This document shows, piece after piece, positions 13,042-24,893 of a DNA stretch of 64,000 nucleotides. The DNA is from Ophioderma brevispina. Lineage: Eukaryota; Echinodermata; Ophiuroidea; Amphilepidida; Ophiodermatidae. Position 1 is the first letter of the stretch. Each line of letters starts with the position of its first letter. The notes below the pieces were generated by a model. It saw only the letters and a list, made by a program, of their open reading frames with translations, made no database searches and was not told the origin of the DNA. Location: NCBI GenBank assembly GCA_023653785.1, contig JAMKCH010012605.1:1-64000 (forward strand). The letters run 5' to 3'. The translations under genes and the position numbers were made by a program.

Positions 13042-13050
13042 GTGGTGGTG
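12938..13050. repeat. GAT/GAC trinucleotide microsatellite
   Basis: Starts with mixed GAC and GAT units and becomes about 70 bases of nearly pure (GAT)n before ending in GGTGGTGGT. Open frames through it encode poly-His, poly-Ser or poly-Met purely because of the repeat. Confidence 0.9.
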
Positions 13051-13680
13051 ATTTCGCATTTTTGTATTTTGCGCAAAGGGCGAATAATTTTTCACAGGAA
13101 TTAAGTTTGCACATTCTTTCTTCGTCATATTATATAGAACAAGAGAAAATGCATTCCCGTGGAAAATGGCAAAGTTCAGAAACCTATACTTTGAGTGCAG
13201 TGAGCCGGCCCTACAGTGATTTTTTAATGTATTCATATAGCTAATTTGTTAATGCAAACTTATTTTTTTTTTAATATTTTCCGGCTCATGTAGTTGGCAT
13301 TGGAAAGAAATGATTAGCTGCAGAAATACAAAATACAAAATGGGAAACAGGCTCATTGCACCAAACTATAGATGTCAGTGCAGTCTAATCCTGCAGCTAA
13401 TAAATCGGCAAAGACACGGTCAAAATCTTTAGACCCATATGGTGATTGCAATATCTTCACCCAAAAGGTAAAGGATAGGCAACGTGACGGTGAAGATGAT
13501 CCTCGGCCAAAGGATGTGGTAATAACCCGGGAGCTAACAGACATTTGTAACACATCTCAAGTACAAAAGGTTTGAGTGATTAATATGTTGACAGACTGAC
13601 AGGGACCCCTGAAACGTGATTCTTAAGTGCCGCAAATGGTGCCTTAAGGAGGGGGATTTAGACAAATAATGCACAGGTGT

Positions 13681-14216
13681 TAAATTTTTAAATTGATCCA
13701 ATCATGTTGAAAGTATACCATATTATTTGTCGAACCACAAGGATTCAGGAAAGGTATAGTTTATACTATCTACAACGTAAAGTTTAGGAGTTATAGGCTA
13801 AAAACAGCAAAAATCAATAAAAAGGGTCAATTTCAGTTGTACAGGGGTCAAATTTTAAAGTTGCTCCGATTTGGATAAAAATGGTGCACAGAAGGTCAAC
13901 GTCCATTGCATTCAATGGGGCTTGACCTTGTTGACCTTGTTTACCCCCCTACTTTCTTAAGCAAGCATTTGAGACACTCAAAACTATTCCTTATTTTGAT
14001 CCTATGAGCTCCACCAATATTTTGCACCATTTGTTATCCAAATCGGAGTAACTTACAACTGAAACTGACCCTTTTTATTGATTTTTGCTGTTTTTAGCTT
14101 ATAACTCTTGAACTTTACGTTGTGAATAGTGCAAACTATACCTTTCCTGAATCCTTGTGGTTAGACAAATGACATGGTATACTTTTCAACATGATTGGAT
14201 CAATTTAAAAATTTAA
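13681..14216. repeat. Foldback MITE with ~200-bp arms
   Basis: The left arm (13681-13890) and right arm (14021-14216) are inverted copies: TTAAATTGATCCAATCATG at the left is matched by CATGATTGGATCAATTTAA at the right, and CTCCGATTTGGATAA at the inner left by TTATCCAAATCGGAG at the inner right. The loop is about 130 bases and includes two GACCTTGTT(G/T) repeats. The left arm has an extra ~18 bases. No open frame of note. Target duplication not identified. Confidence 0.75.
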
Positions 14217-14289
14217 GCCTCTTCCCCTTCCGACGTTGCCCCAAGGTGTCCCATTTCAACTCATGTAAATTTCAAGTCAATTGAACCCG

Positions 14290-15165
14290 GTTCATATGTC
14301 TAGTGCCCCTTACAGAATCTCGCTGCTTGGTTCTGAATCCTTTCCAACATAGCTCTATTCTATTTCTTATGAGGACACCAGGCCTGTTATAGCATATTCC
14401 AAATGAGGACGCACTAGCGACTGGTATGCAGTGATCTTGACCTTTTTCGGGAGAGCTCCAGAGGTTTCTTTTGATGACTCCAAGAACCTGCTGTGCCTTT
14501 TTAACAGAAATTTTGGTTTGGATATCCTAATCCATTGTATTTATTAACTCAATTCCCAGGAATGGGTGAGAATTCTCAGACTTCAGCATCTCCCCACAAA
14601 ATTTATTCCTGCCGTGGAAGTTTTAAATTACCAAATGAGAGGACACAGCATTGCCAGTTTCCCAACTTCATGATAAGTCACTTTGCAATTTATCCTTGTC
14701 AGATGAGGATTCCATTTCTTTGTATACCAAACAGTCACCAGCAAACAATCTGCATTTCGACTCCAGGCAAGTCATTTATATATAAAAGAAATAGCAGGGG
14801 CCTAATACCATGCCTTGCGGGAGGCCTACTCCAGATATCAGTTCAGCTGTTGGGAGACTGTTGTCCATCAAACAAACACCGGCAAAAAAAAAAAAAAACC
14901 ATCCGTTGGCTCCCGCGGTTTGTAAGGAAAGGGTTGATCCAGACTAGCAGAGATCCACGGGTTCCATAATGGTGTAACTTATGAATCAATCGGTTATGCA
15001 TGGTCACCTTGTCGAATGCCTTGGAGAAATCCAAGACACCGACATCAACTGTTGTTTTGGAATTGCTATTTAGGCTACCTGCTACGTCTTCTATTGTCAA
15101 AATGAATTGTGATTCTGTTGACCGCTTCGCGCCGAAACCCGTGTTGATTGTCATTTAGAATTGAA
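14290..15165 (-). pseudogene. LINE fragment (non-LTR retrotransposon RT, C-terminal half)
   Basis: Read on the minus strand, 15154 to about 14900 encodes reverse transcriptase landmarks: GFGAKRSTESQ, then LDFSKAFDKV (motif A with its catalytic Asp), then HKLHHYG and FLTNR. After a frame break the next block (about 14845-14760) reads GVGLPQGMVLGPLLFLLYIND, the motif B region. Nearer the 3' end (about 14450-14290) is TAYQSLVRPHLEYA and a following IQNQAARF-like piece, typical of the C-terminal domain of CR1/L2/Jockey-type LINEs. The 5' part (endonuclease and RT start) is absent. Stops and shifts make it non-functional as written. The clade is my inference. Confidence 0.85.
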
Positions 15166-15202
15166 TGTGCTTCCAAGTGCTTCATATCAGTGACTATGAA
15201 TT

Positions 15203-15715
15203 ATGGCCCGTATTCCAAAAAGGTGTTTAGCGCGATTTTAAGCTAAGCAAACGTTTATATGTGAGATAAACGTATCGCTTAAGTAAACGCAATTCCAGAA
15301 AGGAGTTTTAAAGTTCAACCGTAATTTTAACGTCGCCAAAATGTGTCGAATTTAAACTAGGTACGGGGCTGTTTCAATGTGTTTTAGCCTGTGTTTTCGT
15401 CAAGTGGTACGGCTCATTGCACTGTCCAGTTGCCAATAGCAATGGTGCATACATTCTCGCCCAGTTTCGTGTAGCACCTTAAACGCTACGGGAAGCCATG
15501 ACATACACTTTGTGCGCTCACCATTAAAACACAATAGGGCCTTTTTATACACTCACGTAGCGTCTTAATAAGAACGATGTTACTTTGTGGTTTAAGTTGT
15601 TCCGTGTTAAGCAGAGCAAAGGTTAAAAATATTTAAACGCTTTTGCTTAAACGCAATTTTGAATTACGGCGATTTTTAAGCTAAATTGCGTTTAGGGTTT
15701 CATTGGGTAGAATAT
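15203..15715. repeat. Interspersed repeat rich in TTTAAGC and AAACGC motifs
   Basis: Begins near GGCCCGTATTCCAAAAAGG and ends near TTAAGCTAAATTGCGTTTAG. Inside, TTTAAGCTAA, GCTTAAG and AAACGC/GCGTTT motifs recur in both orientations, so the ends can partly pair. It has the size of a MITE or SINE, but I could not define exact termini or a target duplication, and no second copy is visible in this window. Confidence 0.35.
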
Positions 15716-15961
15716 GGATGGTCCACTCGCCCCATACGCGCTTTTTGATCTTGTGCCAACGGACGTTTTTTGTATGGGGCATGCACTTCTGGATGCGACG
15801 CAAGCGTCAAAGAAATTATGTGCTATGTTGCGTACTATTTGCTTCACATCATTTACGCGTAAAAGCTAAGAACAAAAGTGGATTCGGCGTTTTGTTATGT
15901 ACTAGGCTTAGACTGTCCCAGACCCCAACCCTAGAAGTAGGGGGCGGTGTGTGGATGGTTT

Positions 15962-17470
15962 GATATTTGTTGCTTTTTTGCTACAATGGGAATTTTGGGT
16001 CTTAAAATGTAGATAATGATCCAGGAAATTATCCCAAATCAACATGTGTGACCATTTTTATCCCTTCAGTTTGGCGGCCATCTTGGTGTGTTGTTCAAAA
16101 TGGCTTCCATTTTCCACTATTTTCTCTATATCTGGACTTCTAGCAACATAGAAGGTTCAAATTGGTGGCATACCCATGTTGTTGATATCAAGGAACACAA
16201 ATATCATATTCAGAAAGTCGCGATTGTTTCCTCCTTCAGGCGGACATCTTGAATTTCAAAATGGGCCGTGTGGAGAGGAGGGGGAGTGGGTGTAATGGAT
16301 GGGAGGGAGAAGGGTTTAAAAAAAGGCGTGGGAATGTGGGTGGTAGTGCGGGTTGAGATGAAAGTAGGATGGGACCATTTTAAACATAGTTTGCCTCTTA
16401 TCTACACTTCCTGATCAACATAGGAGGCTCAACTGGTTTCAAACCCATGTTTGTGATTTCATTTAATGCAAATTCTACATCCCAAAAAATCACAGATTGT
16501 TTCCTCTTGGCGGCCACTTTGGGGAAATTTGAAATGGCCACCATTTGTACCATAGACTTCGCCCAATACCTGGACTTCTGAGCAACATGTAAAGCTCCAA
16601 TTGGTGACACTACCCTGTTTGTGATGTCAAGGAACACATATAATTACATCCAGAAAGTTGCCAAATTGGTTTACTTTTGGCGGCCTCTTGAATTTCAAAA
16701 TGGCTGCCATTTTCAACATCTTTTTGCTCTATATCTGGACCTTTCTGAGCAACATAGAGAGCTCAAATTGGTGGCAAATACCCCTGGTTGTTGATAACAG
16801 TACACAAATATCATTATTCAGAAAGTCGCAGATTTGTTTTTTCCTTCAGGCGACATCTTGAATTTCAAAAATGGCCGGCCATGTTTAAACCATATTTTTT
16901 GCTCTCTAATCTACACTTCTGATAACATAGGAGGCTCAAGTTGGTTCAAACCCATGTTTGTGATTTCAGTGAATGCAAATTCTACATCCAAAAAGAATCA
17001 CAGAATTGTTTCCCGTTTGGCGCCACTTGATGTGAAAAATGGCCACCATTTTCCCATATACTTTTCCGCCCCAATCACCTGGACCTCGTGAGCACATGGA
17101 ACGCGCTCCAATTGGTGACAATACCCATGTTTGTGAATGTCCCCAAGGAAACCCCATAATACCTCCAGACAAGTTTGCCAATTGTTTTTTTTTACTTTTG
17201 GGCGGCCCATCTTGAATTTCAAAAATGGCCTGCCTTTTTTAACGTAAGACTTTCGCTCATATCATCTGGACTTCTGGGCACATAGAATTCCTCCATTTGG
17301 TGGGCATACTAATTGTTTTGGTGATGTTAAGGAAAATATATGTGGCATCCAGAGAGTCCCATATTGTTGGTCCTTCTGGCAAAGCCATCTTTTAATTTTC
17401 AAAAATGGCCACTATTTTTAACATATAACTTCGCCCGATTCTTGCCTTATGAGCACAATTCTCAAATGCT
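15962..17470 (+). repeat. Satellite-like array, left arm of a large inverted structure
   Basis: About eight monomers of roughly 170 bases. The landmark GGCGGCCATCTTGAATTTCA and variants falls at about 16073, 16237, 16508, 16679, 16848, 17020, 17204 and 17380. Monomers are of at least two types: one with GTGGCAATACCCATGTT-like text and one with GATTTCATTTAATGCAAATTC. The second type returns after about 510 bases, suggesting a three-monomer higher-order repeat. The outer end, TTTGTTGCTTTTTTGCTACA, is inverted at about 21540-21562. The unit near 16260-16380 carries an extra G-rich insert. Confidence 0.85.
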
Positions 17471-17559
17471 CCTTCCTAATCAGATATACATCCTAATGCA
17501 CCGGAACCACTAAAATCATGGATTCCTAGGAGAGCCATAGCTGCTGGGTGTTGTTAATA

Positions 17560-20500
17560 GTTTTGTAATATATGTTCAATGTTATTGCTGTCCCATGTGT
17601 TCCAGTGCAATGTCAAGTATTGAAACCAATATGCCATCTTCTAGCGGCCACAGCCGTGTTGCGCCCAATGTCCCGGTCCGTCATTAAAGTTTTGTGGGTA
17701 TTGGCAGCATGGTGTCCTGCTGCATGTCTCGAGCACTCACCTCTGTTTTGGCTGGTAACCTCCCAACCATGTCCGAACTACTTGATTCAATCGACACCTA
17801 TAACAGTGGACCGGCAATCGTGCTTGCGTTTGGGCAACAGAAGATGAGATTGGAGTGATATTCCCACATATCTGTGCTTTAGTCATGTGCTCACGCAAGG
17901 ATATGTTTTCTCCTCATAAGAATGTAGGTGCCATCCAGTTATCCTGTAGCTCTTCTTTCATTGTCCGGGTCTCCAGATCCACATATAACAGGAATACTCT
18001 CCTAACAGGCTTCTAAAGAACTTCACTGGGGGGGTTGAAGTTTTGGAGATACCAGATTGCCATGGTTGGTGTAGTTTTATTGGCAGGCAATTCCAAGCTT
18101 GTCCTTTGCGTGACACGAAGCCTTTCTTGCTGTCGGCACATAGGCCCCAGGTATCTTGAAGTCCCTGACCTCTTTGATTTGGGTACCGCCTGCAGTGCAG
18201 AAAGATTATGATTATCTTCCTCATTGAATGGGCATTTATTCTGTCCCTTGCTTGGCATTTAGATGTAGGCCGACTTGGTCTGCAGCATTCTCAAGTCATG
18301 TTAGTAGATCGTGTGCACAACAATATCATATTACAGCTGTTAAGCTTATATAGGATCATCTGCATATAAGGTACTGTAGATGCTCCTTTGGTGACGTCGA
18401 GAACGCTTGGGTTTGATGGTGAGTCCCTTGTTCATTCATGATGGCAAGCTGTCTGAGGATGTAATCAACCACGATTACAGAGATAGGGGGCAGAGTATCT
18501 CCTGGAGATTCCAGTAGTTGTTAGAACTCCTTTGTGGGCCGATCCATGGTCTTGCCACAAAGCTAGATGGGTTATCATACATGATGGCAATTGGGCTTTG
18601 ACTTCTCTGTCTGGGACACCATAGTTGGGTAAGAAATATGCAGCTTTACATCTCTGTTAACACTTGTCCAACAGGGAAAAGCACAAACACAATTGAACCT
18701 AATTTTCTCTTGGGAAATTCTCAACTCTTCTATGATCTTTCTGAGGCAAGTATCTGAGATAGTGTTTATCTGCCTTTACGAAACCATGCTGTTTCGTCTG
18801 AGAATGGGATCTATGCGAGAAACAATTATGTGGAGCAGCATTGAATTGTAGATCTTAGAGGCCAGTGGTACAGTGTGATTCCTTTGTAGTTTTTGGGGTG
18901 TTGTTGGAGGTCCATCTTTCTTTGTAGAGGATAAGAACGATATTAATATAATAAAGCAGCTGGTTTTGTTTCCCATGTAGATTCGTTACAAAATTTCCAA
19001 CAGTTGATCATGACAAGTGGATTCTTCAGATACTGCAAGGAAATGTTGTGCGGGACAGCGTCCTTGTGTTTGTTTCAGTTTCCTTCAGGGCGGATCAGAA
19101 GCTCCTCTGAATAGTGAAAGGTCCATTCTTGAGGTAAAAGGCACTGCTATCTTGTGTTTGAAGAAAGGTTCAAATCCAAGGTTAGTTTTAATTCTGAAGG
19201 CTGTTTGTGCCAAGTAGAGAACTAATGTGCTGAAACCATGTGTCGATACCTCTTCCATTGTTTCACCTTTGATTCTTATAGGTGGAGTAGCTTTCTTATC
19301 AGTCCGCTCCCTCGATCATGTCTCCCAGTCAGCAGCCATACTTGTATTTGAGCTGTAGGGTGTCAAGTGCTTCAGCCTTTGCTTAACATGCCCCTCAAGC
19401 ACCACGGTGTCAGCTCCCACCCCCCCGCCCCTGCAAGGTTTCTGCTTGGAGTTTTCTGGTGGAATTTAGTACGATGCCTCTTGGCTGCAGACTTTAGTAT
19501 TTCTCTGGCTTTGATGACTTTGTCATGAGGCAAAGGGAGTACCCTTCTTCTTTCTTCTAGTAGCATCTCACCAGTGCAATTTCTTTGGTTAGCTGAATTG
19601 ACGGCCCTTCATATTTATACTATGCTGGGGTTCTAATCTTTAAGCTTATCAACAAGAGTGTTGAACCTGTTAATCTGCTATGTACTGCTGCTGTAATACT
19701 GGTCGCAGAACTTTGTATCTCCCCTACCTTTCTCCAGTCAAGTTGTTTTTTCATGGGAATCTCTGGGAGGTGGTTTACTCTGACGTCAACTTATCCTTCT
19801 CCTGCCCAAGAGACAATTCTATGATTAGACGTCACAGCTTCAACAGTGTTGTAGGCTCTTGAGTTTATTAATGCTGTTTACATGCATGCACCAGAGTGGG
19901 TCAGTCCCCAGCTGGAAAGTTCTCCCACAATTTGGGCTACGGTAGGCCTGTGTGTCCGCAATCTACTTGCTTGATTTTGGATTTTGTTACCAGTGGTAAC
20001 AAGGCTAAACATTTCAAAGGATCCCTCACGCAACATCCACCTCTTGCTGATCCGCCTCTTGACCGAACAGCGCGTCCCAGCCCTAAGTCTAGCACCGCAA
20101 TCTCCATGGATGCACAGAAGATTATGGGCTCGAATTAACTGCACCGGTGACAGTGGACAGTCCATGGTAAACGCGAGAGACAGTTTCATATGGATTTATA
20201 CAGCAAATTACTGTTGTTTCAGGATTACCCATCAGGGTAAGCCCTTCAGGATGCGCTCAGTTACAGTTTGACAAGGTTGGCACGTGACTTGAGAGACTTT
20301 GGTGAGAAAAGAAACCGCAAACTCCTGTAGCTGGATTTTTCTTATTCTTCCAGGCGGAGGCTGTAAAAAGTGGCATAGCCTGGATATTCTCCTGAGTAGT
20401 GGCTCCTGTGCACAATGCGGTTGTTCTTTGCATGCAGATGGCATCAATATCATACAGTTGTGCATTCAATATATCAGTTCTTCTTTCTTGAATTTGTTGA

Positions 20501-20700
20501 TAGTGTCTGGACGTTTTATGTACTGATGCTGGAAAGCAGCATTACGTTTACCAAAGTTGTCCATGTATCTTTTGTAAATATCAGGGTTTGGACCTTCCAG
20601 TAGGCTTTTGGACCAACCCATCATCCGAATTGGTAGAGACCATGTTGAACTCAGGAAGCACAGACTCTCGGATCCGGGGCCTTTAACCCTGGTGCTACAT
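17560..20700 (-). pseudogene. Decayed LINE (APE endonuclease + RT) between the two array arms
   Basis: Read on the minus strand. The 5' part near 20470-20330 reads YDIDAICMQ, like the start of an apurinic-type endonuclease domain. Near 19860-19805 is AYNTVEAVTSNHRIVSLG, the usual SDHR-type catalytic end of that domain. Reverse transcriptase follows: YRGITL and LASKIYNSMLLH-like text at about 18900-18850, QHGF at about 18780, GILQGDTL-like motif near 18510, and YADD at about 18356-18370. A C-terminal part at 18260-17600 contains FKYLG-like, YGN(I)TPISS and GHCYR motifs seen in many invertebrate LINEs. Frames change often. It fills almost the whole space between the inverted arrays, so it probably inserted into that structure. 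Clade not assigned. Confidence 0.8.
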
Positions 20701-20861
20701 TGTAAACAATTCATCATGTGTCCCTTAGCTAATAGTAAGCTGGGATTCGCTAGGTCTCCATGCACCCGTTTCTGTTGGGGATGGGTCCCCTTAGCCTTTG
20801 TCTTTCACGGTGACACTCTGCAGTGCCACAACATCAATATGCAATAAATCACAACATGGGC

Positions 20862-21562
20862 ATTACCACCAAATGGATCCTTTTATTTTGCTCAGGAGTC
20901 CAGATATTGGGCGAAGTCATACATTAAAAATGGCGACCATTTTGAAATTAAAGATGGCCCTGAAGGAAACAATCTACGACTTTCCGGAGTATAAATGTGT
21001 TCCTTGGCATCACAAAAATGGGTATTGCCACCAAATGGTGCTTTTGATGTTTGCTCAGAAATCTAGATATTGGGCGAAGTATATATTAAAAATGCGCCAT
21101 TTTGAAATTCAGATGGCCACCGGAAGGAAACAATTTTGTGCCTTTTCGGATGTAATATTGTGTTCCTTGACATCACACACATTGGTATTGCCGCCAAACT
21201 TGGCATTCTATATTGGCTCGAAAGTCCAGATAGAGCTAAATATGTTGAAAATGGCGGCCATTTTGAATTCAGATGTCCGCCTGAAGGAAACAATCTGCGA
21301 ACTTTCTGAAATGTGATATTTGGGTTCCTTGACATAACCACATGGGTATTGCCACCAATTTGCACCTTCTATGTTGCTCGAAAGTCCAGATATAGGGAAA
21401 AATATGTTTTGAAAAATGGCAGCCATTTTGTAAAAATTCCAAGATGGCCGCCAAACGGAAAGGATAAAAATTGGGTAACACTTTGAATTTGGATTCCTTG
21501 GGACCCATTATCTACATTTTTAAATGACCAAAAATTCCAATTGTAGCAAAAAGCAACAAATG
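20862..21562 (-). repeat. Satellite-like array, right arm (inverted)
   Basis: About four monomers of the same family as 15962-17470 but in reverse orientation: AAAATGGCGGCCATTTTGAA, GGTATTGCCACCAA and GACATCACA recur about every 170 bases. The outermost 100 bases are the inverse of the left outer end, including TGTAGCAAAAAGCAACAAAT against ATTTGTTGCTTTTTTGCTACA and ATCTACATTTTTAA against TTAAAATGTAGAT. Together the two arms form terminal inverted repeats of a 5.6-kb unit. Confidence 0.85.
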
Positions 21563-22944
21563 CACACTGTTCCCCATACTACTAATCTAACGTTCCTTTG
21601 CCCACTACTTTCTAAACACTTCAAATTACCTGTTACGGCTCCACCTATGGTACATCAATGAAAATGTTTACAAATGATCTTTAAAATTATTTATATGGCC
21701 TATTGTCAATTCCCTCCTCAAATAACCACTTTTAAGTTTCACAATGCTCTTCCCAACACCGCCTGTTGCACTCTACCTAGGCCTAGTGAAATCATGGTCA
21801 ATCTGTACCGTTCTTTTAGCTTCTCTATAATGCTGGGAAACACTGCAAATAATTCTATATCATGATGGGGGGGGGGGGAATGATCCGGTCACTGACATAT
21901 ATGCACCCCCCACCCCCCATATCGAAAGGAAATATGACCCCGGCCCTCTTACAGCAAATTATATTTGCGGCATTCATCTAAGGCAAAAGAAATATGAACA
22001 ATATTATTTTAATTGTTTGAAAACTCGAACTTTATAGAACTAGAATAAACAGATAGATATAGCCTACGCACAGAGCAAAACGAAAATCTCCAAAATGGGT
22101 AGGGCCACGTGCTGTTCAAATTTTTGCTATGCGTGTTTTTAGAAGCATAATGAAGTACGGAATGAGGAATGATAAGGAGAACGAAGTTTTCTTTTCTCTA
22201 AAACTCTAATATAGAAAAGAAATAACAAATAAAGAGAAAGAAGAAAATAATCAAACTTTCATCAGAAAGGATACAGAATTCAAAAGATTGGTAAAAGTAA
22301 AGGTTTATTAATTGTGTAACAGCAACTTAAGCCTATACTTTTTTAAAAAATTCAAATTCTCACAGACACGTGTTGTTTTGAGACTACGAGAATAAAATAG
22401 AATCCACATACTTATGGCTTGATTAGCAGATATTGTAACAGTCGACAAAGTTTAAAATGTTGCGTAAACTTTGGAGCGCCTTTTGGTACGCACGTCAGTT
22501 ACACGCGTCTTCAGTGCGTAGTATATACGACGATTTGCACAATGTCGCAATGGCATTTTAAAAAAATTAAATCACAAAAAAATGGGTTTCTTTTTAATAA
22601 CATAAGAGTAGAACCGTGACCCTGATTTGTTTCTTTAGTAATCGAAAGATTGTATAAATGCGCATCTTTTTTTCAATTAAAAAAAAAAAAAAGTCATCGA
22701 GCCGATTTAACATTTCAAAACGTATATCAAAAGTGAATTTTCCATAGACTTGTGTACAATTTTTTAGGCTAAAAAAGCTTAAAAATAGGTCTTTTGGTGT
22801 CTTGTTTCTCAAAAACGATACCGTGACCCCATTTTTTTATTTTTGATATTTGTTGTTTCTAGCGATGATCGCATGTTTACACGAAATCTTGGGAAATGTT
22901 CAGTGGATCTATCCTGGACCATCCACTTAACAGTGGCTGGAATA
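21563..22944. other. No gene recognised
   Basis: AT-rich sequence with a G run near 21867 and C runs near 21905. Purine-rich near 22140-22290. The phrase ACCGTGACC appears twice (about 22614 and 22820). No conserved coding motif or RNA gene seen. Confidence 0.4.
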
Positions 22945-23775
22945 CGGCCTGTATGTTCAAGCGTTTTGCAAACAACGGAAGTAAGCGAAACTGTAATTTC
23001 ATGGATCAGTTTTGTTCCCTTTCTCAAATAAGTGTTGAGTGACATTTGCTTGTTTTCATTCCAAAGGCACTTCACCAGAATTCACTGAAGTTTGAAAAAG
23101 GTCCCTTAGGGGTGGCGCCAACGGCTTGGCAACTAGTTTTAAAAACCAAGGTAGTGATAGTACCAGCTTTTATAGAAGGCTTTTATCGTGATGTTAGTTT
23201 TTCATAATGCGCGTATAATGAGGGGTCCATAACGAATATGTCATTCCGATAAAAGATAGCGTCTGATTTGCTCGTATTTTAGGGTTACATTGTGAACTAG
23301 GTGGGATGTTATCTACACCTGCTGCTTTTGAACTATCAAGATTATGAAGAAGTTTTCCCACTCCCTCAGTGTGATATTCAGATCAGGAATACTATCATCA
23401 ATCGGGTAGTATCCATCTTTGGTGGCTCCCCGGTTTCATTTGTAAAAACGAGGCTAGTAAATTGGTTATTTAAGTGCTCAGCCTTGGTCTTGCTGTCACT
23501 CAAGATCTTACCATTATCTCTCAAGTCTGCAACACCCATATCTTTCTGTCTCATATTTTCCACTAATGACCAGAAAACTTTTGGCTTGCCATCCAGCGTA
23601 TCGCCCGTGCAGATGAAAACTGAGGTAGGCCTATATATTTAGCCGGCATTCGACAGACTCTTAGAAAACTGTTTCCTAGCTATAGTTTGACGAAAAGCCC
23701 AGTCGTCTTCTTTACCCGATTTCTTTGCAGTATTATACCTGCGCTGCTTACTCCTGCACTTTCTGCGAAGCGTCG
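22945..23775 (-). pseudogene. LINE fragment (linker and start of RT domain)
   Basis: On the minus strand, 23770-23690 encodes a basic piece with SGKEDDWAFRQT. Next (23600-23380) comes KPKVFWSLVENM, a piece with GKILSDSKTKAEHLNNQFTS, then DSSKAAGVDNIPP near 23300, all typical of the linker between endonuclease and reverse transcriptase. After about 140 unrelated bases it resumes at about 23150 with PLRDLFQTSVNSGEVPLEWK, FEKGNK and SLTSVVCKTLEH, the first conserved block of the RT. It stops there, before the catalytic motifs. It could belong to the same family as the fragment at 14290-15165, which covers the following RT motifs. Broken by shifts. Confidence 0.8.
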
Positions 23776-23979
23776 AAGCTCGAAGCGTTGAGGCACATGA
23801 GTGTTCATATCTTTATAACTTTACTAATGGCATCGATCCCATTTTTCATTACTGGTTCAGAAATAACACCGTTGAACATTGCTAGCAAAAGCGGATATAA
23901 TCCGCAAAATGTCGGACCCCCCCATCCTCTGTCCTATATTAGTGTTAGAAAATGGAAAATGGCATGTGTGCTACCTGGT

Positions 23980-24893
23980 TATACTCGATCGCGCTGATAT
24001 ATAGGGACAACCTGTACTTTTTTACAGGTGAGTACCTTTTTGCTTGGAGGCGCGCAAAGCAATTAAATCTTTGCAGCCCTCCCAGTCCGCGTATCTTAAA
24101 AAATACTGTGGGCTCTACGGTCAATACGATGTGCAGTGGTCAAAACATAAAGAGGTCAATAGTAAAGGTAACGTACGCTAAAATGTGAAAATCTACCTGT
24201 ATAAAGACGGGCGCATTGAATCTTGATATGGAAACAAATGGGTTTTGCGCTGTCCACAAAGGTGATACAGGACATCGTTATTCTCATACGTTAATTTACA
24301 CTAAACACTAATACGCTAATAAATAGTCAATTACCCGTACAACCGCCACTCTTTGGTGTTCCAACTTAGTTCTATAGTTGAAGGCGTTTGGAGGAATTAT
24401 TTGGACTTTTGGACTTCTTTATCCGTGTACATTAGGAACAAGGCCCAAACCACGTAAAACCATACCGTGTATCCAGTGCTCATCAGTAGGAATTAATTAT
24501 TTTTCAATGCTTACTCGACTCTGTTTAATTCTAAATATCATTTTATTGATCACTTCAAAGCCATATTAACTTACACACTGGCAATCAAAAACACTTAAAA
24601 GATAGCGTTTTCGCAGTGACTACAGAAATGGTTTAATCTAAACACCGTTTTTGCAGTTAGGTCGATGTGAATGATTTATAAATCGAGTTGTATTAAAAAT
24701 GTACAATTCAATTCAGAAAAGTACAGTGAACAAAATGAAGTTTTGTACTTGGCCATTTTTCTTTCAAGTAACGTGCTATGTCTAGCGTAGTGAAGCGAAT
24801 CTTGGATAGACTTAAAATTACGTCTTCCTATTTCACAAATGGATAGGACCCAAAAACTGTTCCTCCGTCCTATAGTCAGCGCGATCGAGTATA
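23980..24893. mobile_element. 914-bp element with 18-bp perfect TIRs (TATACTCGATCGCGCTGA)
   Basis: TATACTCGATCGCGCTGA at 23980-23997 is exactly inverted at 24876-24893 (TCAGCGCGATCGAGTATA). Looser pairing continues inward for about 20 more bases (TATAGGGACAACC against TATAGGACGGAGG). If the target duplication is TA, the element proper would start at TACTCG, as in Tc1/mariner-type MITEs. No transposase is encoded; internal open frames are under 80 codons. No second copy seen in the window. Confidence 0.65.

Noticed and set aside
12862..13236. Poly-His, poly-Ser and poly-Met open frames
   Set aside because: They are translations of the (GAT)n microsatellite in different frames, without any conserved context.
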